Shown here piece after piece: positions 16,320 through 25,010 of a DNA stretch of 64,000 nucleotides. Source of the DNA: Paenibacillus lycopersici (GTDB lineage: Bacteria > Bacillota > Bacilli > Paenibacillales > Paenibacillaceae); NCBI RefSeq assembly GCF_010119935.1, contig NZ_CP048209.1:6546001-6610000 (forward strand), written 5' to 3'. The stretch's first letter is position 1; the number at the start of each line of letters is the position of its first letter. The position numbers were made by a program, and so were the translations under genes. The notes beneath the pieces were generated by a model that was not told the origin of the DNA, searched no databases, and worked only from the letters and a program-made list of their open reading frames with translations.

Positions 16320-17969
16320 TTATTGCACGAGCGCGGTGCCGTAAGGCGGCAGCTTCAAGCTGCCCGACTTCAGCGAGGCCCCGTCGTCGGTTGCGCGGAC
16401 GATCGCCGCCGCTCCGCGCCCGGCTTCGAAGGCTTGGGTCAAATCGACCGTCTGCTTCTGGCCGGACAGGTTGTGCACGACCAGCATCCGTTCGGCTTTC
16501 GTGACGCGGTAATACGCCGCGACCGCCGGATTGCCCTGTTCGAAATCGGCGATCGTTCCGTCCCGCAGAACGGGCAGCTGGCTGCGCCAGGCAAGCAGCT
16601 GCTTGTAGCGGGCGAGCAGTGAATTCGGATCGGCCTCTTCCGCTTCCGCCGACACCTTATCCGGCGTCGGATTGTACAGGTCGGTTTCCCAGGAGGTCTG
16701 GCCTTCGCCGCCCCCCGCCGTCCTGTACCAGGGGAACGGCGCGCGGATCGACTCGTCCGGCTTCATCCCCTTCATGCCGAGCTCTTCGCCGTAGTAGATA
16801 AACGGATTGCCGGGCAAGGTCAGGAGCAGCGCGGCCGCCATCTTGGCATGATCGACGCTGCCATCCAGCTCGCTCATCGTCCGGTTCTGGTCGTGATTGC
16901 TGAGGAACGGCGCATCGAGGAACGCGCCGCCCGACGATTTGTCGTACATGTCATAGATCCGCTGCAGCGTGAAGGCAATGTCCGGGTTCTGCTCCTGAGC
17001 GGCGCCGGCAAGCAGCTTCTTCGCCGCATCGAAGTTGAAGGCGGAATCGAACGCCTTGTCCAGATACGGGGCGATGACGGCCGGGGAATCCCACACCTCG
17101 CCGATGATGTAGGCGTTCTTCTTCGTGCCGGAGATTCCGGCGCGGAAATCCTGCCACCACTTCAGATTCCTCGCCTTCACCGCGTCGGTGTCGATCGTCG
17201 AAGCGAAATCCCCGTAGATATGCTTGGCCGCGTCCATCCGGAATCCGTCGACGCCCTGCTCCAGCCAGAAGCTGCCGATCCGGATCAGCTCGCCGCGCAC
17301 CGCCGGCTCGTCCAGATTCAGGTCCGGCATGCCCTCCCAGAAGACGCCCAAATATTTCTCGCTGCCATGCGGGTGCCACGGGTCTCCGCCGACGGCGCCG
17401 TCGGACGGAACCTGCGCGTCCTTCTGCTCAATATGATACCAGCTGCGGTACTTGCTGTTCGGATCGGTAAGCGCCGCCTTGAACCACGGATGCTCGCTGC
17501 TCGTATGGTTCAGCACGAGGTCCATGATGACCTTGATACCGCGCTTATGCGCCTCGCCGAGCAGCTTCTGCATGTCGCCCAGCGTGCCGTAATCTTTGTT
17601 GACGCCGTAATAATCGGTAACGTCATAACCGTGGTAGCTCGGAGACGGATTGATCGGCATCAGCCAGATGCCGCCGACGCCGAGCTCCTTCAAGTAATCC
17701 AGCTTGGCCGTCACGCCGTTCAAGTCGCCGATGCCGTCGCCGTTCGAGTCGTAGAAGGAGCGTACGAATATCTCGTAATACACGGTGCCCGGCTGCTCGT
17801 CGACCTGAACCGCGGACGCGGTTTTCTTGCCGGTGCTGCCCGCCGCGATCTGCTCTTCGACATGCCGGCCCGCGCTGAAGCAGCCCATCGTGCCGAGGAG
17901 AAGCGCGGCCGCAGCCGCCCAACCGGCACCGCGCATAATCAAGCGTTTGCCCAGCGCCGGCTTGGTCAT
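16320..17969 (-). CDS. Lipoprotein alpha-amylase (GH13)
   Basis: The 549-residue precursor has a lipoprotein-type signal (ALLLGTMGC) so the enzyme is anchored outside the membrane. The barrel shows YYEIFVRSFYDSNGDGIGDL, DLVLNHTS, GFRMDAAKH (nucleophile Asp), IIGEVWD (acid/base Glu) and FLSNHDQNR (third Asp). A beta-rich C-terminal domain ends at the stop. The ATG overlaps the MalG-type permease stop as ATGA, so it is translated in the importer operon: it makes the dextrins the transporter takes up. A longer frame starting inside the permease gene is rejected. Confidence 0.93.
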   Translation of the reverse strand: MTKPALGKRLIMRGAGWAAAAALLLGTMGCFSAGRHVEEQIAAGSTGKKTASAVQVDEQPGTVYYEIFVRSFYDSNGDGIGDLNGVTAKLDYLKELGVGGIWLMPINPSPSYHGYDVTDYYGVNKDYGTLGDMQKLLGEAHKRGIKVIMDLVLNHTSSEHPWFKAALTDPNSKYRSWYHIEQKDAQVPSDGAVGGDPWHPHGSEKYLGVFWEGMPDLNLDEPAVRGELIRIGSFWLEQGVDGFRMDAAKHIYGDFASTIDTDAVKARNLKWWQDFRAGISGTKKNAYIIGEVWDSPAVIAPYLDKAFDSAFNFDAAKKLLAGAAQEQNPDIAFTLQRIYDMYDKSSGGAFLDAPFLSNHDQNRTMSELDGSVDHAKMAAALLLTLPGNPFIYYGEELGMKGMKPDESIRAPFPWYRTAGGGEGQTSWETDLYNPTPDKVSAEAEEADPNSLLARYKQLLAWRSQLPVLRDGTIADFEQGNPAVAAYYRVTKAERMLVVHNLSGQKQTVDLTQAFEAGRGAAAIVRATDDGASLKSGSLKLPPYGTALVQ

Positions 17970-18805
17970 CCTTTGGAAGCCCCCGCCGTCAAGCCTTGAA
18001 CCAGGAACTTCTGCAGGAAGGCGAACAGGATCATGATCGGAATCGCAATCAGCACGGCGCCGGCTGCGAACAGCGTGAAGTTGCTGTTCTGGAAGTTCGC
18101 GACCATGTCCCACATGCCGACGGCGAGCGTCCATTTCTCCTTCGAGCGCAGCACGAGCCGCGCGAAAATGAAATCGACCCAGGCCGCCGTGAACGTGGTC
18201 AGGCCGATGTAAGTCAGCATCGGACGGGACAACGGCAGCATGATGCGCCAGAAGATCGTCAGGTGGCTCGCGCCGTCGATGCGCGCCGCCTCGTCAAGAC
18301 TCCGCGGGATCGTATCGTAGAAGCCTTTGACGATGAAGCCGCCCAGCACCGAGCCTGATGAATAGACGAGCACAAGCGCCGTATGCGTGTCCAAGAGGTC
18401 GAGCTGCAGCAGCAGGATATAGATGGCCACCATGCTCATGAAGCCCGGGAACATGCCGAGCACGAGCATCGTCGTCAGTATCGTCTTGCGGCCCTTGAAG
18501 CGGAAACGCGACAAGGCGTACATGCTGAGCGTCGTCAGCAGCGTCGACAGGATCATCGACATCGTCGCGATCTTCAGCGTATTCCAGTACCACCGTCCGA
18601 ACTGGAAGCTCGGCGACGTGAACAGCTCCTTGAAGTGCGTGAACGTCGGATGCGACGGAAAGAACGATTTGCTGAATAGCGAGCTGCCCGGACGAAGGGC
18701 CGAGAACAGCACCCACACCGCCGGATAGACCGCCGCGACGGCAAGGATGACCAGGATGACATACGACACGGCGAGCCGGAGCGCTTTCCTCGACTTCATG
18801 CTCAT
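17966..18805 (-). CDS. Maltodextrin ABC permease, MalG/MdxG type
   Basis: This 279-residue membrane protein has six predicted helices and the EAA loop EAARIDGASHLTIFWRIMLP near residue 175 that contacts the ATPase. It is closest in pattern to MalG/MdxG. It starts four bases into the overlap with the MalF-type gene and ends overlapping the amylase gene. No ATPase is encoded nearby, as in Bacillus, where MsmX serves several CUT1 importers. Confidence 0.92.
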   Translation of the reverse strand: MSMKSRKALRLAVSYVILVILAVAAVYPAVWVLFSALRPGSSLFSKSFFPSHPTFTHFKELFTSPSFQFGRWYWNTLKIATMSMILSTLLTTLSMYALSRFRFKGRKTILTTMLVLGMFPGFMSMVAIYILLLQLDLLDTHTALVLVYSSGSVLGGFIVKGFYDTIPRSLDEAARIDGASHLTIFWRIMLPLSRPMLTYIGLTTFTAAWVDFIFARLVLRSKEKWTLAVGMWDMVANFQNSNFTLFAAGAVLIAIPIMILFAFLQKFLVQGLTAGASKG

Positions 18806-20115
18806 TGGATCATATCCTCCTCTTTGAACGAACGCGAACGGCGGTAGCTCCAGATCGAGAGCGAAGCCACGATGACGAAGATGATAATGCCGATCGCCGA
18901 TGCGAAATTATATTTGTTGTTATTCAACGTCAGCTTGTACAGCCAGGTGACGAGCAGGTCCGTGCTGCCCGCGTATTGATAGTCCCCGTTGACCGGATCG
19001 CCGTTGGTCAGGAGGAAGATGACGTTGAAATTGTTGATGTTGCCGGCGAACTGCGTAATGAGAATCGGCGTCGTCGCGAAGAACACGAACGGCAGCGTAA
19101 TGACGCGCAGCTTCTGGAACGCCGTTGCGCCGTCCACTTCGGCGGCTTCGTACATGTCTTTCGGAATGGCGGTCAGCACCCCGAGAATGAGCACCATGGA
19201 CACCGGAATCCCGACCCACATGTTGACGAGAATAACCGTGACCTTCGCCCAGGTCGGATCCGTCAGCCAAGGCACCTTGCCAAGGCCGAAATAGCTGAGG
19301 TATTGGTTGATCGGCCCGAATTGGCCGTTGAACAGGTTGCGCATGACGAGCAGCGAGATCAGCTGCGGAATGGCGTACGGAATAATGAAGAGCGAGCGCC
19401 ACAGCCCTTTGAAGCGAATGCCCTTCTGGTCGATCAGCAGCGCGACGAGCAGGCCGCCGAAGTACGTGGTGACCGTGGCGATAACCGCCCAAATGACCGT
19501 CCAGACGAAGACGCCGTAGAACGTGTGGCTCCACGTCTTAAGCGAGAGCAAATCGATGAAGGTCTGGAACCCGACCCAATCGACAAGCTTGGCCGGCGGA
19601 ATATGCTCCGGCGCGGAATAGTTCGTGAAGGCGAGCAGAACCGCCATCAGAATCGGCATAATCGTAAGGAACAAGACGGAGATCGCCGGCAGCGTCAGCA
19701 GCAGCTGCGGGAACCGTCTGTCCGCCACGTAGCTCATGGACGCTCTGAACGATGACGGCGCGATGCCTTCGTCCCGCTGCTTGCCGGTTCGGTACGCATC
19801 CCTGACGTTCATGACATAGACGATGACGAACAAGGCGAACAAAATCAAAATGACAAGGCCGCCGATCAGCAAATTGACCGAATGGTCGCCGACGACGTTC
19901 TTGTAGCGCTTGCCGATCTTCACGAGATGCGTCGGCACTTCGCCGAGCGTAACCAATCCCCAGACGGCATGCGGCAGGCGCATGACGAAATAGTAGCCGC
20001 CCATGATTTCCACGCAAAGCAGCAGAATGCCCTTCACGAATTGGCGGTTGTACAACTGCCCCAGGCCCATGATGATAACGGATAAAATCGATGCAGTTCT
20101 TTGATGGCTCCGCAT
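18802..20115 (-). CDS. Maltodextrin ABC permease, MalF/MdxF type
   Basis: The protein of 437 residues has an N-terminal pair of helices (SVIIMGLGQLYNRQFVKGIL), a large loop region and a C-terminal permease core with the EAA loop YEAAEVDGATAFQKLRVITL near residue 335. The extra N-terminal helices and length fit MdxF-like Bacillales proteins. ATG 20115 is chosen over an in-frame TTG at 20127, which sits directly against the GGAAGGGAG ribosome site. Confidence 0.9.
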   Translation of the reverse strand: MRSHQRTASILSVIIMGLGQLYNRQFVKGILLLCVEIMGGYYFVMRLPHAVWGLVTLGEVPTHLVKIGKRYKNVVGDHSVNLLIGGLVILILFALFVIVYVMNVRDAYRTGKQRDEGIAPSSFRASMSYVADRRFPQLLLTLPAISVLFLTIMPILMAVLLAFTNYSAPEHIPPAKLVDWVGFQTFIDLLSLKTWSHTFYGVFVWTVIWAVIATVTTYFGGLLVALLIDQKGIRFKGLWRSLFIIPYAIPQLISLLVMRNLFNGQFGPINQYLSYFGLGKVPWLTDPTWAKVTVILVNMWVGIPVSMVLILGVLTAIPKDMYEAAEVDGATAFQKLRVITLPFVFFATTPILITQFAGNINNFNVIFLLTNGDPVNGDYQYAGSTDLLVTWLYKLTLNNNKYNFASAIGIIIFVIVASLSIWSYRRSRSFKEEDMIQ

Positions 20116-20157
20116 CCCCACCCCCAACTCCCTTCCGGTTTTCGAGATTAACGTTGC

Positions 20158-20190
20158 GTCACCCGCCCCTGCGAATCGGAGGCGGGTGAC
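20158..20190 (-). promoter_or_regulatory. Intercistronic stem-loop between binding-protein and permease genes
   Basis: GTCACCCGCC at 20158-20167 pairs with GGCGGGTGAC at 20181-20190, with no U tract. A stem here commonly stabilises or terminates part of the transcript so that more binding protein than permease is made; that role is inferred. Confidence 0.6.
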
Positions 20191-20286
20191 GGCTTATGGA
20201 TCGCTTATTTATGGCTTGTTTTCGCTTATTGAACGCTTATTGATCGTGTCGATCGCTTACGGCGGACGGTTCGCTTGCCGGTCTCC

Positions 20287-21597
20287 TTATTTGGAAGCCG
20301 CCGCGTTCGCGTCCTGGATTTGCTTAACCGCGTTATCGAGCGTCGCCTTCGGATCCTTGCCGGTGTTCCAGATGTCGGACAGCGCAGCGCCGATCGGCGT
20401 CCATACGTTGGCCATTTCGGGAATCGACGGCATGTACTGCGAGTTCTTGAACTGCTCGACGAACGCTTTGACCGTTGGGTCGTTTTGGATCTTCGGATCC
20501 TCCGTCGCTTCTTTGTTCGCCGGAATCGCGCCTGTCAGCGCGAAATCGTCAAGCTGCGCTTCCTTGGTCGAAGCGAATCGCGCGAACAGCTTCGCCGCAT
20601 TCGGGTACTTCGTGAACGAGTTGACGTACCACGCTTTCACGCCGGAGAATGAAACGGACGGTTTGCCGTCGATGCTCGGAATCGGAGCGACGCCGAAATT
20701 GATGCCGGACTTCTTGATGTCGCCGATCGCCCACGGGCCGTCGATATTCATCGCGAGCGTGCCGCCCGTGAACAGGCCCTTCTTGATGTCGTACGTCACG
20801 TCGCCGGACTTCAGCGGAAGCACGTCCTTCTTGAGCGATGCGAAGTACGTTGCGCCCTGAACGGCCCCATCATTGTTCAGGCCGATGTCGTTCTTGTCCT
20901 GGCCGTTGTTGCCGTATACATAACCGCCCGTCGTTGCAAGGAACGGATAGCTGAAGTAGAAGTTGCCGATATCCCACATGAACGCGTACTTGTTGTTCTT
21001 CTTGTCGTTGAACGTTTTGGCGAACGCCTTCACTTCGTCGAACGTTGCCGGCGGGTTCGCGATAAGGTCCTTGTTATAGAACATCGCATACGTCTCGACC
21101 GCGCGCGGATAGCCGTAGAGAATGCCGTCGTACGTTACCGCGTTGACCGCGATTTCGCTGTTCTCCGCTTTCGCTTCGTCTTCGAACTCGTCGTTCGGCA
21201 GCACGAGACCGGCGGAAACCGCCTTGCCCAGGTTATCGTGCGGGAACAGCACGACGTCCGCAGCGATGCCCGCAGGACCGTCCGTCGTCAGCTTCGCGAC
21301 CTGGTCGCCGGCGCCGATTTCTTCCATTTTGACATTCACGCCGTATTTCTCCGTGAATTCCTTCATCATTTTCTCAACGAACGGGCGTTCTTCCTTCGCT
21401 TCCCATACGAGCAAAGTAGCGCCCGGTTCAGGCGTCAGTTCGGCCTCTTCGCCTCCGGCGTTCGTGCCGTTGTTCGCTGCGCCGTTATTGGTCGTGCCCG
21501 CATTATTGGCGTTGCCGGCGTTGTTCTCTTTCGCCCCGCAAGCGGTCATCGTAGCGGCAAGCGTCAATACCATCAGCAAGGATACGGTTTTTTTCAT
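20287..21597 (-). CDS. Maltose/maltodextrin-binding lipoprotein, MdxE-like
   Basis: The 436-residue precursor starts MKKTVSLLMVLTLAAT with lipobox MTAC, followed by an Asn/Gly/Ala spacer to about residue 52. The mature domain matches maltose-binding type-1 proteins: ATLLVWEAKEERPFVEKM, LFPHDNLG, GILYGYPRAVETYAMFYNKD, and GPWAI. It is the first gene of the leftward operon with the two permeases and amylase. A longer frame starting at 21651 has no ribosome site. Several LacI-type sites lie upstream, consistent with control by the divergent regulator. Confidence 0.93.
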   Translation of the reverse strand: MKKTVSLLMVLTLAATMTACGAKENNAGNANNAGTTNNGAANNGTNAGGEEAELTPEPGATLLVWEAKEERPFVEKMMKEFTEKYGVNVKMEEIGAGDQVAKLTTDGPAGIAADVVLFPHDNLGKAVSAGLVLPNDEFEDEAKAENSEIAVNAVTYDGILYGYPRAVETYAMFYNKDLIANPPATFDEVKAFAKTFNDKKNNKYAFMWDIGNFYFSYPFLATTGGYVYGNNGQDKNDIGLNNDGAVQGATYFASLKKDVLPLKSGDVTYDIKKGLFTGGTLAMNIDGPWAIGDIKKSGINFGVAPIPSIDGKPSVSFSGVKAWYVNSFTKYPNAAKLFARFASTKEAQLDDFALTGAIPANKEATEDPKIQNDPTVKAFVEQFKNSQYMPSIPEMANVWTPIGAALSDIWNTGKDPKATLDNAVKQIQDANAAASK

Positions 21598-21787
21598 CTG
21601 TACAAGAACCCCTCTCATGTAGATCAAGTTAAGTGCCAGGCAATGCGACAACGCCTCTGTCCCGTCTTGTAACCGGCTACGCCTAGGGTATCCAATACTC
21701 GGAATCCTATGAAAAGGCTCGAATGCCAGCTCGGCACGCCTTTAGAAAAGCTTGCAAACGCGATGCATTGTACCTTTTAAAGCTTGC

Positions 21788-21799
21788 GCAAACGTTTGA
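21788..21799. promoter_or_regulatory. LacI/CcpA-type operator 1
   Basis: GCAAACGTTTGA, a near-perfect palindrome centred on CG, lies about 190 bp upstream of the binding-protein gene in the divergent region. Such sites bind LacI-family proteins (local regulator or CcpA). Confidence 0.6.
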
Positions 21800-21903
21800 A
21801 CAAACGGGCATGAAGAGGCACTTCAACCACATTCCAGCGGTATTCCAAGGAGAAGAAAGCGTTTTTTCAACGGTTTCATCATACAACAAGCGAATTCGAA
21901 TGG

Positions 21904-21917
21904 GAAAACGTTTGCGC
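21904..21917. promoter_or_regulatory. LacI/CcpA-type operator 2
   Basis: GAAAACGTTTGCGC repeats the same core in the middle of the 547-bp divergent region between mdxE-like and lacI-like genes. Confidence 0.6.
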
Positions 21918-22018
21918 AGCTCATTAACGCCGATAAATGATCGTCATGCTTTAAAATCCACTGTTTTACGCCCGAATGCGCAATAAATTAAAAATGTGCA
22001 TGAAAATCTTTTCAATGC

Positions 22019-22024
22019 TATACT
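22019..22024 (+). promoter_or_regulatory. Extended -10 promoter for the LacI gene
   Basis: TGCTATACT at 22016-22024 is an extended -10 element about 120 bp before the regulator start; no good -35 is needed with such elements. Confidence 0.45.
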
Positions 22025-22086
22025 CTAATAGAATTAGACGATTACATGGTTACCTGATATGGATTACTAAATAAACAAGTGCAGTG

Positions 22087-22099
22087 CACACGTTTGCGC
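22087..22099. promoter_or_regulatory. LacI/CcpA-type operator 3
   Basis: CACACGTTTGCGC lies in the regulator's leader, about 45 bp before its ATG, a position suited to autorepression. Confidence 0.5.
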
Positions 22100-22144
22100 A
22101 TCCGCGTATTTCTCGTTTCCGCACTGCATCGGGGGAATTTCCTT

Positions 22145-23176
22145 ATGTCGGTTACGATTAAAGATGTCGCGCGGATTGCCGGCGTTTCGCCATCGACGGT
22201 CTCGCGCGTCGTGTCCAATCATCCGCGCATCAGCCAGGAGACGTCGCGGCGGGTGAAGGCCATCATGGCGGAGCTGGACTACCATCCGAATATTATGGCG
22301 AAGAGCCTTGTCTCCAAGACGACGAAGACGCTCGGCATTCTGCTGCCTCGGCCCGCCGAGGAGCTGTTCGCGAACTTCTTCTTCGGGGAATTGATTCGGG
22401 GGATCGTCACGCAGGCGGCCCGCGCCGGGTACGATATGCTGCTGACGACGGTGACGTCGGAATCGACCGAGCTCGAGACGATATCCCGCCTCGTGCTCGG
22501 CCACCGCATCGACGGCATCCTGCTGCTGTCCTCGCGGACGTCGGATCCGATCATCGGCTTTCTCCAAGAGCATCAATTCCCGTTCGTCCTGATCGGACGC
22601 AGCGACGAGTATCCGAACGTGCTCTCCATCGACAACAACAATATTCAGGCCGCCGCCGACGCGACGAACCATTTCATTGCGCAGGGCCATACCCGGATCG
22701 GATTCATCAGCGGTCCGCCGAATCTCGTCGTCTCCCAGGACCGGCTGACCGGCTACCGCAAAGCGCTGCGGGACCATCGGCTGGAATTCCGCCAGGAATG
22801 GGTGATCGAGGGGGATTTGCTGCAGGAAAGCGGCTTCCGGGCCATGTCGTTCTTCATGAGCCTGCCGGAGCGGCCGACCGCGCTCGTCGTGTTCGACGAC
22901 CTGCTCGCCTTCGGCGTGCTGCGCGGCTTGACCGAGCTCGGCTACAGCGTGCCCGGCGACATCTGCCTCGTCAGCTTCAACAACATTCCGCTCAGCGAGC
23001 TCGCGTCGACGCCGATCAGTTCCATCGACATCGGCACGTATCAGCTCGGCTACACCGCATCGCAGTCGCTGCTGCGCGTCGTTCAGGACGAGCCGCTGAG
23101 CCAGAAGCAGATCATCATCCCTCATCGTCTGATCGTTCGGGAATCGTCGATTTCGCCGAGCGTCAATCGAGGGTAA
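22145..23176 (+). CDS. LacI-family regulator of the maltodextrin locus
   Basis: This 343-residue protein has the LacI helix-turn-helix at its N-terminus (TIKDVARIAGVSPSTVSRVV) with the hinge helix following, then a periplasmic-binding-like ligand domain ending IPHRLIVRESS. It resembles MalR-type regulators of Bacillales and is divergent from the importer/amylase operon, whose upstream region carries matching palindromes. ATG 22145 with GGGGGAA upstream gives the standard family N-terminus; the 22 upstream in-frame codons are leader. Confidence 0.92.
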   Translation: MSVTIKDVARIAGVSPSTVSRVVSNHPRISQETSRRVKAIMAELDYHPNIMAKSLVSKTTKTLGILLPRPAEELFANFFFGELIRGIVTQAARAGYDMLLTTVTSESTELETISRLVLGHRIDGILLLSSRTSDPIIGFLQEHQFPFVLIGRSDEYPNVLSIDNNNIQAAADATNHFIAQGHTRIGFISGPPNLVVSQDRLTGYRKALRDHRLEFRQEWVIEGDLLQESGFRAMSFFMSLPERPTALVVFDDLLAFGVLRGLTELGYSVPGDICLVSFNNIPLSELASTPISSIDIGTYQLGYTASQSLLRVVQDEPLSQKQIIIPHRLIVRESSISPSVNRG

Positions 23177-23205
23177 TCGCGAACCTATCCCGCGCGCCGC
23201 ATGAC

Positions 23206-23256
23206 AAAAAACCGCGCCGCCTTGCCGGAAAGATTCCGGAGGCGGCGCGGTTTTTT
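23206..23256. terminator. Bidirectional terminator
   Basis: AAAAAACCGCGCCGCC pairs with GGCGGCGCGGTTTTTT around a CCGGAAAGATTCCGG inner stem, between the convergent lacI and GH3 genes. Confidence 0.92.
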
Positions 23257-23369
23257 GCGATTGCGGCGGCTTGCGGCCGCCGATCAGCACGCTGCGGACG
23301 CTGCAGAGTCCCGGCCACGCGGCGCTGGTTGGCGTTATTTATTCCTCCGCAACGGCGGGCGCGTTCGCG

Positions 23370-24869
23370 TCAGTGAGCGGCGATCGCCTTCTTGATGGCC
23401 GCGTTCACGCCGCTGACGTCGGGATGCGCGGAGACGGCAGCATCGCTCAGCTTGTAATGAAGCTTGAGCGTCAGAATGCGAGTGACGCTCTCGTCGATGC
23501 GTTTCTCCGTCAGCTGACCTTTCTGCACGCTTTGCTTCAAGGCGTTAAGCACCGTCGTCGCATCCTCGTAGCCGTGCGCAAGCAAGATGATGTCGCTTCC
23601 GGCCTTGACCGACGTGACCGCAGCCTCCGCCAGCCCGAAATGGTTGGCGATCGCGCCCATCGTCATATCGTCCGAAATGACGACCCCCCGGTAGCCCAGT
23701 TCGCCGCGCAGCTCATCCGTAATGATTGTCTTCGACAACGAGGCCGGGACATTCTCATCGATCTTCGGGAACAAAATATGCGCGACCATCACCATGTCGA
23801 CGCCGTCCTTGATTGCCGCCTGAAACGGCAGCCACTCGAAAGCCTTCAGCTGGGCCAGCGTCTTGTTCACGACCGGCAGCTCCAGATGAGAGTCTACCGC
23901 CGTATCTCCATGGCCCGGAAAATGCTTCACGACCGGAATCACCCCTTGCTTCCGGATCGCTTCCATTGCGGCCAGCCCCATAGACGTCACTTTCTTCGCG
24001 GTCGTACCGTAAGACCGGTCGCCGATGACCGGGTTCTTCGGATTGCTGTTAATGTCGAGTACCGGGGCAAAATCCACGTTGAAACCCATCAGCTTGCTCG
24101 CTTGGCCCATGGCGCCGTCGATGGCGGCCGCGTACTTCGTATCCCCGGTGTCGCCGATGACCCTCGCCGCAGGAATCTTCAGCAGCCCCGGCAGCCGGCT
24201 AACGCGCCCGCCCTCCTGGTCGACCGTGATGAGCAGCGGCGAAGAGTTTGCCTTGTTCCACGCTTTGAGCTGATTGACGTAAGCGGCGACGCTTGCGGGC
24301 GTCGTTATGTTGTTCTTATAGAAAATAAAACCGCCGATGTGCTGCTCCTGAATCATCGCCTTCGTCTGCGCGCTGGCCGAAGTGCCGTCCAGCCCGGCGA
24401 TGATCATCTCGCCAAGCTTCTCGTCCAGCGTCATCTTGCTCAGCTTCTGCGCGACGAGCTCTGCCGTTGTCGGCGTTGCCGGCGGAGTTGCGGGCGTATT
24501 GCCGGCATTGCCCGGTTGCGCGGGCGGCTCCGTCGGCGCGTTGCCGGCATTGCCCGGCTGCCCGGGTTGTTCCGTCGGCGCGTTGCCGGCATTGCCCGGC
24601 TGCCCGGGTTGTTCCGTCGGCGCGTTGCCGGCGTTGCCCGGCTGCTCGGCCGGCGGATTGCCGGCGTTGCCCGATTGCCCGGGCGGCTCCGTCGGCGCGT
24701 TGCCGGCGTTGCCCGGCTGCACGGCCGGCGTATTGCCGGCGTTGCCCGATTGCCCGGGCGGCTGCGCCGATGAATTGCCGGCATTCGTCCCTTCCCGGTC
24801 GCCCGCCGATCCGCAGCCACCCGCCAAGCCGACCGACAGCATCAGCAGAGCCAACAATATTTTTCGCAT
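23370..24869 (-). CDS. Lipoprotein GH3 beta-N-acetylglucosaminidase (NagZ-like)
   Basis: The 499-residue precursor has a lipoprotein signal (LMLSVGLAGGC), then a Gly/Asn/Pro-rich linker (residues about 30-130) made of NAGN(A/T)P-type units, then the GH3 domain. NagZ hallmarks are LLITVDQEGGRVSRLPG, KHFPGHGDTAVDSH (the His-containing loop that supplies the acid/base) and VVISDDMTMGAI with the nucleophile Asp. It probably removes N-acetylglucosamine from muropeptides outside the cell, as in B. subtilis NagZ (YbbD). It stands alone. Confidence 0.92.
   Translation of the reverse strand: MRKILLALLMLSVGLAGGCGSAGDREGTNAGNSSAQPPGQSGNAGNTPAVQPGNAGNAPTEPPGQSGNAGNPPAEQPGNAGNAPTEQPGQPGNAGNAPTEQPGQPGNAGNAPTEPPAQPGNAGNTPATPPATPTTAELVAQKLSKMTLDEKLGEMIIAGLDGTSASAQTKAMIQEQHIGGFIFYKNNITTPASVAAYVNQLKAWNKANSSPLLITVDQEGGRVSRLPGLLKIPAARVIGDTGDTKYAAAIDGAMGQASKLMGFNVDFAPVLDINSNPKNPVIGDRSYGTTAKKVTSMGLAAMEAIRKQGVIPVVKHFPGHGDTAVDSHLELPVVNKTLAQLKAFEWLPFQAAIKDGVDMVMVAHILFPKIDENVPASLSKTIITDELRGELGYRGVVISDDMTMGAIANHFGLAEAAVTSVKAGSDIILLAHGYEDATTVLNALKQSVQKGQLTEKRIDESVTRILTLKLHYKLSDAAVSAHPDVSGVNAAIKKAIAAH
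24480..24765. repeat. Coding repeats for the NAGN-proline linker
   Basis: Units of roughly 27-51 bp built on GGCATTGCCCGG / GCCGGCGTTGCC recur about nine times in the linker of the GH3 lipoprotein and encode NAGNxP with PGQ or TEQ between. Copy number is likely to vary between strains. Confidence 0.8.
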
Positions 24870-24956
24870 CTATGCCACCACTCATTTCGATAATGTCACT
24901 TATTAGTCTTACCCTACAAGACGAAAAAAGTTACCGAAAATGTTGCAGCGGCATGA

Positions 24957-24995
24957 CAAAAGGCCGCCTATACCCATTATGGGTATAAACGGCCG
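24957..24995 (-). terminator. Terminator of the alpha/beta hydrolase gene
   Basis: Read leftward, CGGCCGTTTATACCCATA pairs with TATGGGTATAGGCGGCC and runs into TTTT; it lies 16 bp past the hydrolase stop. Confidence 0.8.
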
Positions 24996-25010
24996 CGAAG
25001 CCCCATCACG

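Noticed and set aside
17970-18134. Longer start for the lipoprotein amylase
   Set aside because: The extra 55 codons overlap the permease gene and would bury the lipoprotein signal; the ATGA start fits.
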